From Winogradskyella pacifica (GTDB taxonomy: Bacteria; Bacteroidota; Bacteroidia; Flavobacteriales; Flavobacteriaceae), in assembly GCF_013403915.1 (NCBI RefSeq), contig NZ_JABFDI010000011.1:62001-126000 (forward strand): DNA of 64,000 bases. Direction: 5' to 3'. The notes beneath the pieces are model-generated. The model searched no databases and was not told where the DNA came from. It saw only the letters and a list, made by a program, of their open reading frames with translations. A program made the position numbers and the translations under genes. Shown here piece after piece: positions 44,629 through 54,300 of the stretch (the stretch's first letter is position 1; the number at the start of each line of letters is the position of its first letter).

Positions 44629-45744
44629 ATGAAAAGAACATTAGTTAAATTTAGGAGTAGTGTTTTTCGGGAATTCATACGTAAGCACGAGAAATATGCA
44701 CCTATTATTTTCTTTATCGGTGGATTTGTTTTCGATACGTTAACACTTGGACGCGTTGATCGCTTATATGATTTAACCGTTTTAAGTCTGCATATGACGT
44801 TTTTAACGATTACGATTTACTTATTTAACTTAGCAGACGATTTTAAATGGAAAAATAGATTTTTACTAAGATTAAGAGACTATTACCCCTTAGCTATTCA
44901 ATTCTTCTTTGGTGCACTGTCAAGCGCGTATGTCATCTACTTTTCTAGAAGTGTTTCTCTATCTAAGACGATGTCGTTTTTTATCATCTTATTAGTGCTT
45001 CTCTTTGCGAACGAGCTTCTAAAAAAACGAATCTCCAATAAGTATTTACAATTCAGCGTTTACTTTTTTATCAACTTCACCTTTTTTTCTTTCATTATAC
45101 CAGTGCTCATCAAAGTAATGAATACGAATGTCTTTATTTTGTCGGGTCTTATTAGTTTCGCATTAACATTGACTTTAATTAGCGTTATTTATTTTAAAAG
45201 TCCTAGTACTAGAGCTGAAATTAAACTAGGAAAGGTGATAGGACTTGTATTTGGCCTTTACGGTATGATTAACTTGTTCTATGTTTTTAATCTAATTCCG
45301 CCTGTGCCTTTGGCTTTAGAAAATGGATTAGTGGCACATAATATTAAAGTTGAAAACAATACGTATACAGTGACATATGAAACAGACGACTGGTATATAT
45401 TTTGGCGAGATCATCGGTTAAAATTTATTTCAGAGCCTGAAGAAACGGTTTATGTGTTTACATCCATATTTGCTCCAACTGATATCGAAAAATCAATTTA
45501 TCACCGCTGGAAATGGTACAATAATCAAACTGAAGAGTGGCAAACTATTGAAGATATTGGTTATACCATAAAAGGAGGTCGAAATTATGGGTATCGTGGC
45601 TACACCTATAAAAATAATACGATGCCAGGGTTGTGGAAAGTAGAAGTAATAACCGAAGAAGAGTTAATCATAGGTGTAGTTGATTTTGAAATTATTATTA
45701 ACGACACGCTCAAGCCGGTTAACCTAATAGAGAAGATATTCTAA
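44629..45744 (+). CDS. DUF2914 domain membrane protein
   Basis: The 371-residue product has about seven membrane segments in the N-terminal two thirds and a C-terminal soluble domain with YIFWRDHRLKFI, ISEPEETVYVFTSIFAPT and HRWKWYNNQTEEWQ, matching DUF2914. Function unknown. Confidence 0.85.
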   Translation: MKRTLVKFRSSVFREFIRKHEKYAPIIFFIGGFVFDTLTLGRVDRLYDLTVLSLHMTFLTITIYLFNLADDFKWKNRFLLRLRDYYPLAIQFFFGALSSAYVIYFSRSVSLSKTMSFFIILLVLLFANELLKKRISNKYLQFSVYFFINFTFFSFIIPVLIKVMNTNVFILSGLISFALTLTLISVIYFKSPSTRAEIKLGKVIGLVFGLYGMINLFYVFNLIPPVPLALENGLVAHNIKVENNTYTVTYETDDWYIFWRDHRLKFISEPEETVYVFTSIFAPTDIEKSIYHRWKWYNNQTEEWQTIEDIGYTIKGGRNYGYRGYTYKNNTMPGLWKVEVITEEELIIGVVDFEIIINDTLKPVNLIEKIF

Positions 45745-46105
45745 GTATCATTGCTAAATTTACCTTATCCTTCTTATGTCTTATGTCTTCTGTGTTTTCT
45801 GAAAATTACATGCATATTTTATAGTTATCTCTATGAAAAGATGTGAGATAATTTAATTCGTTTTATAGCATACACTTTAAATTTATAATTATTTATTAGA
45901 GAGTTCAGTTAAAAAACATATCTTTATATGAACTTGATTCATAGCTACATACATCATATTATTCACTTGTTAGTTCAGGAGGTATATACAATCCTATAGG
46001 TTGTACATATTTTTTGTAAAAGTAAATATGCTTTAGTCACCTAGCATAGTGTGTTAATTTGATGATTAAAAAAATGAAAATTATTTAATTCTCTTTTTAA
46101 TAGTT
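45745..46105. other. 361-bp gene-free gap with one hairpin
   Basis: AT-rich sequence with no supported gene. The only clear structure is TACAA-t-CC-TATA-GG-TTGTA at 45987-46005, followed by CATATTTTTTG, which could be a weak terminator or a regulatory hairpin upstream of the glycosyltransferase. Confidence 0.4.
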
Positions 46106-47221
46106 ATGAAAATCGTATACCTAGCTAGATATTTACCTGCTGAAGGTTCAACAACACATATGTATTCTGTTGCTGAGAACCTTATAGAAAGAGGACATTC
46201 TGTTTATATCCTTTCAGGTGGTCACGGGGATAATCCAAGTGCCACAACATTATTCGAAAAGGTAAAAAGCAGTGGTGTAAAATTTATTAAACTGCCTTTT
46301 CCTATATATAACAAGATTAATTTTCGTACTAAGTTATATCAGTTATTCTCATATATTTTTTCAATTCCATTTGCCTTGTTTTATTTGTTTAAGCTTAAGC
46401 CAGATGTCATTCATGCCCATTATCCAGTAACTACCTATTTAGCTGCTATATATAGATTTCTAACGGGCAAAAAATTTATTGTGACACATCACAACATGAA
46501 AATCCCAAAGCACATGTTCAATAGAAAAGGAGACTATGTAATTGCAATTAGTAGAGAGCTAGAAATCAATTTAGTGTCTGATTACAACTATAAAAAAAGT
46601 GAAGTTAAACTTATTTTCAACGGAGTTAAAGATCATAAGTATACCCTAGATAAAGACAGTGTTTTAAATTTAAAGAGAATTAATAATATACCTATTGATA
46701 GGGTTATTTTTGGTTTTGTAGGCAGGATAAGTCATCGTAAAGGAGTAGATATTTTAATTGCAGCGATAGACCGGTGTAAACATTTAAAAATACATCTAAT
46801 CATAGTAGGTGATGGGAAAATAGATTGGTTAAAGAACTTAATCGATGCCAAAAAAATGTCAAATTTAGTCACACTAATTCCTTTTAGAGATCCAAGAGAT
46901 ATTTATAATATGATAGATGTGTTAATTCTACCATCGAGAATGGAAGGCTTTCCATTAGTGCCTTTAGAAGCAATGATGATGAGAAAACCCGTGATTAGAT
47001 CTAATATTGAAGGAGCCAAAGACCAAATTAATGAGGGGGAGAATGGATTTCTTTTTGAGTCTGAAAATGTCGTACAATTAGCAGCTATTATTGAAACTAT
47101 CGTCTCACACCCGAATACTTTAAAGGCGTTGGGAGAAAATGCATATAAACAGGCTGTTAATCATTTTTCTGAAGACATAATGGTTAACAAAATGCTGAAA
47201 GTTTACAATTCAACGCTATAA
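46106..47221 (+). CDS. glycosyltransferase family 4
   Basis: The 371-residue GT-B enzyme has an N-terminal MKIVYLARYLPAEGSTTHMY domain and a C-terminal sugar-nucleotide domain with FGFVGRISHRKGVDILIAAI, IIVGDGKIDWLKNLI and the EGFPLVPLEAMMM motif containing the donor-binding Glu. It probably adds a sugar in polysaccharide or glycolipid synthesis. No polysaccharide gene cluster surrounds it, so the acceptor cannot be assigned. Confidence 0.9.
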   Translation: MKIVYLARYLPAEGSTTHMYSVAENLIERGHSVYILSGGHGDNPSATTLFEKVKSSGVKFIKLPFPIYNKINFRTKLYQLFSYIFSIPFALFYLFKLKPDVIHAHYPVTTYLAAIYRFLTGKKFIVTHHNMKIPKHMFNRKGDYVIAISRELEINLVSDYNYKKSEVKLIFNGVKDHKYTLDKDSVLNLKRINNIPIDRVIFGFVGRISHRKGVDILIAAIDRCKHLKIHLIIVGDGKIDWLKNLIDAKKMSNLVTLIPFRDPRDIYNMIDVLILPSRMEGFPLVPLEAMMMRKPVIRSNIEGAKDQINEGENGFLFESENVVQLAAIIETIVSHPNTLKALGENAYKQAVNHFSEDIMVNKMLKVYNSTL

Positions 47222-47253
47222 ATCAATAGCATGCGGATTAAAAGTAACTAGAA

Positions 47254-48144
47254 TTATTTTTTTCGCATTAACCATTCATTTCTTAAATCATTACTGATTT
47301 TGCCTGTTCCATCATGTTTCCAACCGGGCGGTTTAATAAGGTAGAGTAGTCTGTTTTTTAATGATTTTTTTCCTGAAGATGCGTCTTTCAATAACAACCA
47401 CCATTCAATAAATGCAATTTTAATTGGATTATATGTTTTAATATTTGTGACCAAACCATACCTTACTTTTTCGTCGCTTAATTCAGGTTGAAATGTTCCA
47501 AATAGTTTATCCCATATAATTAGAATTCCAGCATGATTACGGTCCAAATAAATCGGATTACTGCCATGATGCACTCTGTGATGTGATGGGGTATTAAAAA
47601 TAGCTTCAAACCATCTGGGCATTTTATTAATAGCTTCCGTATGAATCCAGAATTGATACAACAAGCTAATAGACATTTGTAATAAAATCATAGCTGGATG
47701 AAAGCCTAACAACGGTAACCATAACCAAAAGATAAAGGTGTAAAAACCGCCAGACCATGTTTGTCTAAGTGCTGTACTTAAATTGTAATGTTCTGATGAA
47801 TGATGAACGACGTGTGAAGCCCAAAATAAGCGACATTCATGCGAGACGCGATGAAACCAATAGTAAGCAAAGTCATCCGCAAAAAATAGAATTAAAAAGG
47901 ACCACCAAGCCACAGGAATAGTAAACAATCTAAAGTTATCATAAACCAAAAAGAAAACCAATAACACCAAAACTTTACTCGCAAAACCCAAAAACACGTT
48001 TCCCAATCCCATAGCAATAGAGGTAAAGGCATCTTTAGATTCGTAAGTCTTAATATGTTGTTTAGTAGTTACATATAATTCTAACACCATTGCCAGCACA
48101 AAAAACGGGATAGCATAAAGAATAATATTAGGAAAATTTGGCAT
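47254..48144 (-). CDS. fatty acid hydroxylase/sterol desaturase superfamily membrane protein
   Basis: The 296-residue membrane protein has the histidine clusters of the di-iron hydroxylase family: FHRVSHECRLFWASHVVHHS, SSEHYNLSTALRQTW and SHHRVHHGSN. The cluster spacing is complete. It likely hydroxylates a lipid, but the substrate is unknown. It is divergent from menC with 47 bp between starts. Confidence 0.88.
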   Translation of the reverse strand: MPNFPNIILYAIPFFVLAMVLELYVTTKQHIKTYESKDAFTSIAMGLGNVFLGFASKVLVLLVFFLVYDNFRLFTIPVAWWSFLILFFADDFAYYWFHRVSHECRLFWASHVVHHSSEHYNLSTALRQTWSGGFYTFIFWLWLPLLGFHPAMILLQMSISLLYQFWIHTEAINKMPRWFEAIFNTPSHHRVHHGSNPIYLDRNHAGILIIWDKLFGTFQPELSDEKVRYGLVTNIKTYNPIKIAFIEWWLLLKDASSGKKSLKNRLLYLIKPPGWKHDGTGKISNDLRNEWLMRKK

Positions 48145-48186
48145 TTTGTATTGTTAATTGAGCTCTAATTTACGAAAATAATTAAG

Positions 48187-48194
48187 TATTTTTG
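48187..48194 (+). promoter_or_regulatory. candidate -7 promoter box for menC, start-proximal
   Basis: TATTTTTG fits TAnnTTTG and lies only 6 bp before the ATG at 48201, so the mRNA is probably leaderless or nearly so. The nearest TTG upstream is too far for a normal -33. Confidence 0.4.
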
Positions 48195-48200
48195 ATTACT

Positions 48201-49238
48201 ATGATGAGAGCAGAATACAAACACTATGTTTTAAAATTTAAACGTCCCAGTGGCACATCGCGAGGAGTGATGACAACCAAGGAAACTTGGTTTATAATTT
48301 TAGAAAATGAAGATAAAACGGGCGTTGGCGAGTGTGGTATTTTAAGAGGTTTATCTATTGATGATCGGCCAGATTTTGAAGATAAATTAAAATGGACTTG
48401 TAACAACATTCATCTTGGGGTAGAAAAACTTTTAGCAGAGTTGATAGAGTTTCCAAGTATACAGTTTGGATTGGAAACCGCTTTTAAATCATTAGAACGT
48501 ACAGATCAGTTTCAATTATTTCCTTCTGAATTTTCAAAGGGAGAAGACAGTATACCAATTAACGGCTTAGTTTGGATGGGCAAGGAAGACTTTATGCGCT
48601 CTCAAATTAAGGATAAAATTGAGGCAGGTTTTAGTTGTATTAAATTAAAAATTGGGGCTATTGATTTTCAAACGGAATTAGATATCTTAAAATCGATACG
48701 GAATGAGTTCTCAGTTTCAGATATTGAATTAAGAGTAGATGCTAATGGAGCCTTTTCACCTAATGATGCTTTAGAAAAGTTAAAACGATTATCAGAATAC
48801 CAGTTACATTCCATTGAGCAACCCATAAAACCAAAACAATTTGATGCGATGGCTCAGCTTTGTAAAGCAACTCCATTGCCTATTGCTTTAGATGAAGAAT
48901 TAATTGGTGTGTTTTCTAAAGAAAATAAGCAAGACTTACTTCAAACTATAAAGCCACAATACATCATTTTAAAACCGAGCTTAGTTGGTGGGTTTGGAGG
49001 TAGTCAGCAATGGATTGATAGTGCAGAAAATTTAAATATAAAATGGTGGATAACCAGTGCGTTAGAAAGTAATATAGGATTGAATGCCATAGCGCAATGG
49101 ACGTATACATTAAAAAATACAAGGCCTCAAGGTTTAGGAACCGGAAGTTTATTTACTAACAATTTTATTTCGCCATTAAGCGTAAAAAACGGTACTTTGC
49201 ATTACGATTTAAAACAACACTGGAACTTTAATTTATAA
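48201..49238 (+). CDS. menC: o-succinylbenzoate synthase MenC
   Basis: The 345-residue enolase-superfamily enzyme dehydrates SHCHC to o-succinylbenzoate. Metal and catalytic residues are present: CIKLKIGAIDF (KxK), LRVDANGAF (Asp), IEQPI (Glu), ALDEEL (Asp) and YIILKPSLVGG (Lys). N-acylamino acid racemase and dipeptide epimerase share the fold, but menE two genes on settles the role. The ATG at 48201 is preferred to a TTG at 48192 inside the promoter box. Confidence 0.93.
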   Translation: MMRAEYKHYVLKFKRPSGTSRGVMTTKETWFIILENEDKTGVGECGILRGLSIDDRPDFEDKLKWTCNNIHLGVEKLLAELIEFPSIQFGLETAFKSLERTDQFQLFPSEFSKGEDSIPINGLVWMGKEDFMRSQIKDKIEAGFSCIKLKIGAIDFQTELDILKSIRNEFSVSDIELRVDANGAFSPNDALEKLKRLSEYQLHSIEQPIKPKQFDAMAQLCKATPLPIALDEELIGVFSKENKQDLLQTIKPQYIILKPSLVGGFGGSQQWIDSAENLNIKWWITSALESNIGLNAIAQWTYTLKNTRPQGLGTGSLFTNNFISPLSVKNGTLHYDLKQHWNFNL

Positions 49239-49239
49239 C

Positions 49240-50181
49240 ATGAATTACATACAACAAGCTTATAAAGGACAACGCGAACTCTGGATGTTTGTCCTTACAA
49301 CAATCTTAGTCGCAGGTATTTTTATTAGTAATTTTATTTTTTATTTAGTGTCTGATCCAAGTGATTTAGATGCTGCGATGGATGCTATGAATAGCTGGGG
49401 TTTACCCGCAAATGTTTTGTTAGTTATTAATCTATTGCCTTTTGTGTTTTTGCTCGGTCTGTTATTTATTTTGGTTAAATTTATACATCAACGGAGTCTT
49501 TTATCCTTAACAACATCACGAAATAAAGTTGATTTTAAACGTATTTTGTTCTCATTTTTAATGATTACAATTTATACCGTTGTTTCGTTTTTTATAATGT
49601 ATTCTATAGATTCATCTGAAATTGTGTTTCAGTTTAATCCTGTTAAATTTTCAATTCTATTTATAATAAGTATTATTTTATTCCCGTTTCAAATTGGATT
49701 AGAAGAGTATCTCTTTAGAGGTTATTTAATGCAACACATAGGTGTCTTAGTAAAGAACAAATGGTTTCCTTTAATTTTTACCTCAATATTATTTGGTGTT
49801 GCGCATAGTGCAAACCCTGAAGTAGGTGCTATTGGATTTTGGCAAATGATGATTTTTTATGTTGGAACAGGATTGCTCTTAGGAATTATGACCTTAATGG
49901 ATGAAGGTTTAGAGCTAGCTTTAGGATTTCATTTAGGTAATAATTTAATTGCATCATTATTAGTAACAGCAGATTGGACAGCATTGCAAACTGATGCCCT
50001 TTTTAAAGATACGTCTGAACCGGGATTAGGATCAATTTCAGAAATTATGTTACCTGTTTTAATAGTGTATCCTATAATGCTATTAATACTTTCAAAAAAA
50101 TATGGATGGAGCAACTGGAAAGATAAATTATTCGGAAAAGTAGAAGAACCACCAAAAGAAAATTATAAAATAATTGAGTAG
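49240..50181 (+). CDS. CPBP family intramembrane protease (CAAX/Rce1-like)
   Basis: The 313-residue protein has about eight membrane segments and the CPBP motifs EEYLFRGYLMQHIG (Glu-Glu-x3-Arg), ILFGVAHSANPEVG (His) and LGFHLGNNLIAS (His). It starts 1 bp after menC and is followed 3 bp later by menE, so it is embedded in the menaquinone operon. Some CPBP proteins are proteases, others are structural. A direct quinone role is not supported. Confidence 0.88.
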   Translation: MNYIQQAYKGQRELWMFVLTTILVAGIFISNFIFYLVSDPSDLDAAMDAMNSWGLPANVLLVINLLPFVFLLGLLFILVKFIHQRSLLSLTTSRNKVDFKRILFSFLMITIYTVVSFFIMYSIDSSEIVFQFNPVKFSILFIISIILFPFQIGLEEYLFRGYLMQHIGVLVKNKWFPLIFTSILFGVAHSANPEVGAIGFWQMMIFYVGTGLLLGIMTLMDEGLELALGFHLGNNLIASLLVTADWTALQTDALFKDTSEPGLGSISEIMLPVLIVYPIMLLILSKKYGWSNWKDKLFGKVEEPPKENYKIIE

Positions 50182-50184
50182 AAT

Positions 50185-51270
50185 ATGACACCAGAATATA
50201 ACAAAGTACACAACCGTTTTAAGTTTAATGGACTTCATTTTAGTCACGAAGATCTAAAAGAAGTTGCTTATAGTCTCATAAAAGAAGGCGAAGCTTACGA
50301 AAAAGTAACAGGTAATTTTTTAATCGATTGGTTAAATAATAAGGACTTTTTATATGTAACGACTTCGGGCTCTACAGGTCAGCCAAAAGAAATTAAATTA
50401 ATGAAACAAGCGATGGTGAATTCTGCCATAGCTACAGGTAATTTCTTCGGTTTAGAACCAGGAGATAAAGCTTTACATTGTTTACCAAGTCATTTTATTG
50501 CTGGTAAAATGATGTTTGTACGTGCTTTGGTTCTAGGATTAGAAATTGATTTTGTAGAACCGTCTGCACATCCAATTTTTGATTATGAAAAGACTTATGA
50601 TTTCTGTGCGATGGTGCCAATACAATTAAAACACACTATTAATTATATTGAGAATATTAAATCAATTATTGTTGGAGGGTCTAAAGTCACTAAACCGCTG
50701 TTAGAAAAAATTAAAAACTGTGAGCCTAAGTTTTTTGAAACTTACGGAATGACAGAAACTGTAACACACGTTGCTGTAAGACAGTTACAATCTAAATCTG
50801 CTGAAAAAGAACCGTATTTTAAAGCTTTAGAACATGTCACTTTTGAGCAAGACGATAGAAACTGTTTAGTTATACACGCTCCAAAACTGGTTGAAGAAGC
50901 CTTAATTACTAATGATATTGTAGAATTACAATCGGAAACTAGCTTTCAGTTATTCGGACGTTTTGATAATGTTATCAATTCTGGTGGAGTAAAACTATTC
51001 CCAGAACAAATAGAAGATAAATTACAGCCCGCTATAAAACAACGCTTTATTGTTGCAGGTGAAGACGATGTAACTTTAGGCGAAAAATTGATTCTTATTG
51101 TTGAAAATCCGACGGATTCTAAAGTAGATATGGCAAAGGCTATTAAAGAATTAAAAACTTTAGGTAAGTTTGAAGTTCCTAAGGAAATTTATACTACAGA
51201 GAAATTTTCAGAAACTGTAAACGGAAAAATTCAACGTAAAAAAACCATAAAAGCTGTTTTAGGGAGTTAA
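50185..51270 (+). CDS. menE: o-succinylbenzoate-CoA ligase MenE
   Basis: The 361-residue adenylate-forming enzyme activates OSB to OSB-CoA. Motifs: the P-loop-like TTSGSTGQPKEIKLMKQAM, ETYGMTETVTHVA, NSGGVKLFPEQIEDKLQ and the catalytic Lys in ETVNGKIQRKKT. It is shorter than the usual 450-residue MenE because the N-terminal domain is trimmed, as in flavobacterial members. Confidence 0.92.
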   Translation: MTPEYNKVHNRFKFNGLHFSHEDLKEVAYSLIKEGEAYEKVTGNFLIDWLNNKDFLYVTTSGSTGQPKEIKLMKQAMVNSAIATGNFFGLEPGDKALHCLPSHFIAGKMMFVRALVLGLEIDFVEPSAHPIFDYEKTYDFCAMVPIQLKHTINYIENIKSIIVGGSKVTKPLLEKIKNCEPKFFETYGMTETVTHVAVRQLQSKSAEKEPYFKALEHVTFEQDDRNCLVIHAPKLVEEALITNDIVELQSETSFQLFGRFDNVINSGGVKLFPEQIEDKLQPAIKQRFIVAGEDDVTLGEKLILIVENPTDSKVDMAKAIKELKTLGKFEVPKEIYTTEKFSETVNGKIQRKKTIKAVLGS

Positions 51271-51312
51271 CTCATTGAAACGCATACTTTACTCATTATA
51301 AGTTTTATTTTA

Positions 51313-51357
51313 TTGGTTTGGCATTTAGTTTTGATTGAACTTTAAATGCTAAACCAA
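51313..51357 (+). promoter_or_regulatory. 15-bp stem-loop ending at a start codon
   Basis: TTGGTTTGGCATTTA (51313-51327) pairs with TAAATGCTAAACCAA (51343-51357) over 15 positions with only one G-U, and a 15-nt loop. The last paired base is the A of the ATG of the 1148-residue gene. It could control translation or bind a dimeric regulator in DNA form. Confidence 0.55.
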
Positions 51358-54300
51358 TGAAAAAACTACTCTTTTTAATACTTGTATTGATGCAATCAGT
51401 AGCAAGTAATTCTCAAAATTTCCCATCCGTAAAATTAGAAGATAAGTCCAAATTAAAACTAGATAAACTACAGGTAAATGTAGAGATTTCTGGAAACTAC
51501 GCGACCGTGACTTATGACATGACGTTTTATAACGGACTCAATAGAGTTCTCGAAGGGGAATTAGCTTTTCCTTTAGCGCAAGGCCAAAGTGTTTCTCATT
51601 TTGCTATGGACTTAAATGGAAAACTACGCTCTGCGGTTGTTGTGGAGAAAGAATTAGGCCGAGTGGCTTATGAAAACACCATTAAACAACGTATAGATCC
51701 AGCGCTATTAGAGCAAACCCAGGGAAATAATTACAAAGCTAGAGTTTATCCTATTCCTGCTAAGGGTTATAAACGAATTGTTATTACTTATGAGCAAAAT
51801 TTATTGGTAAATGAAGGTAACTGTCAATTTAGTATTCCTTTTGATTTTAAAGACGCTCTAAATGATTTTAAAATTGAAATTAAATGCAACAATCTAGATC
51901 AAGTACCGGTTGTAACAGAAAGTTTTAATAAAACGCTTAAATTTATTAATACCGATAACGGTCTTTCTGCTGCATATCATGAGAAAAAAATACTACTAGA
52001 TAAAGACTTAAAATTAGAAATACCTATTACAAATGTTTTTGCACTACAAACTTTTGAAGAGTACTTTCATTTGAGTAAAACTTTTGTTCCTAAAAAAAGA
52101 CTAAAAACAAAACCTAGATCCATCTCAATTCTTTGGGATGCTTCGTATTCTATGCATTACAGAAAGCTAGACAAAGAGTTAGATGTTATCTCTAATTATT
52201 TGGAATATCTAAGTGATGTAAAAGTGACAGTAGTGGTATTTAGTAATACCGAAATTAGTAATACGGTCTATAGAATAAAAAAAGGGAAGAGTATGGAGCT
52301 CATAAATGCCCTAAAAGAAATTACGTACGATGGTGGTACATCTTACAAAGGGTTGTCCCTTCCTAAATCTGATGAAGTTCTACTATTTTCTGATGGTCTA
52401 CATAATTTAGGAACATTAAATCTACAGAATAAGTCTACACTGTATTGTTTAAATTCTGTTAGTTCTGCAAATCATCAATTATTAGGTGTTATGGCATCTG
52501 ATCATGGAGGCAATTATATAAATTTGAATACGACGTCTACAAATTCAGCTTTAGAAAAATTAAAACATGAAGCTTTTCAGTTTCTCGGTGTAAAGCATAA
52601 TAATTCACTTTATGAAATGTATCCAAAAGTTCATACTATTGTTGATGAAAATTTCAATTTAAGCGGAAAATATATTGAAGCGAAACCTATTGAATTATTG
52701 TTTGGTTATGGCGATGAAATTACGGAACGCATTAAAGTAGATATCTCTTCATCTTCAAATTCTGATATATCTAAACGCCTTTGGGCAAAAGCGAAGCTTA
52801 ATTATTTAACTAAAAACAAAGAAGAACATAAAAGTGATATAATAGAATTGGCTAAAGCTTACCATTTAATTTCACCTTATACATCAATGATTGTGCTAGA
52901 TCGCATAGAAGATTATGTGCGTTATAAAATAGAGCCTCCTTCAGAATTAATGGAAGAGTATAAGCGTAGATTATCACAATCAAAATTACAACAGCAAAAC
53001 TTACTTGCTAATTTAGAAGGTAGAAAATCAAATTTAAAAGATGATTATAAGACTATAAGAGATTGGTACAACAAAGATTTTACTCTTAAAACGACACCAA
53101 TAAAGAAGAAACCCAAAGTTAATAATGTAAATAACACGACTAATACTAATACAGAAACACGCATAGTTAATAATAGTTCTCACAGCTTAAACACAAGGCC
53201 AGTTGCTACACATCATATAGATTCTACAAAAGCTATAGTAAGTGGTACTATTATTTCATCTAGTGATGGTTTACCATTACCAGGCGTATCGGTTATTGTT
53301 AAAGGAACAACTAGAGGTGCACAAACAGATTTTGATGGGAACTTTGTAATTAATGCCTCACCAAACGAAACACTAGTGGTTTCATATGTAGGTATGGATA
53401 GCGTAGAACAGAAATTAAGTTCTGAAACAACACTAAATATTGTATTAATAGAAGATGCTTCAACTTTAGATGAAGTTGTCGTTATGGCTTATGGGACAAC
53501 AAGGAAAGCATCTATTACAAGCTCTGTAACGAGAATAACATCTGAAAGTATAGAAAGTAAGGTTTCTCAATCTTTAATGGGACAAGTTTCAGGAGTTAAT
53601 ATTACTGAATCTAATGGGAGTTCCGGATCAAACTCTACTATTAAAATTAGAGGTTTAGGAACTGTAAACGGAAGTCAAGAACCTCTTTATGTTGTTGATG
53701 GTTTACCTTATACTGGTCATATCTCTGATATCAATACGCCAGACATACTTACTATATCTGTATTAAAAGATGCCGGAGCCACTGCTATCTATGGTTCTAG
53801 AGGTGCTAATGGCGTTATTCTTATTACAACTAAGAAAGGTGAAAAAACAAATAGAAAAGAGATTGAAGAATTAAATAAAAAGATAGCAGAGCAATCCACA
53901 TTACAAAGTTGGGATAAGAATGCGTCTTATATTCAGTATTTGAGCGAACAAAACTCCGCAGAAGAAGCTTATATAGCTTATTTGAAAATTAGAGAAAACT
54001 ACAGAAACACACCGTCTTTCTTTTTAGATGTAGCAGACTTTTTTGAAACGAAAAACAGAATAGATTTGGCCTTAAGAGTCGCAACAAACCTAATAGAAAT
54101 TGAATTAGATAATCACGAACTTATTAGAGCGTTAGCTTATAAACTAGAGCAATATAAAAAGTATGATTTAGCTATTTATGTTTATAAGACTGTGTTAGAG
54201 TTGCGCCCTGAGCATCCACAATCTTACAGAGATTTAGCTTTAGCTTATGAAGCAAATGGTGATATTGATGCTGCAATTGATCTGTTTTTAAAAATCATTA

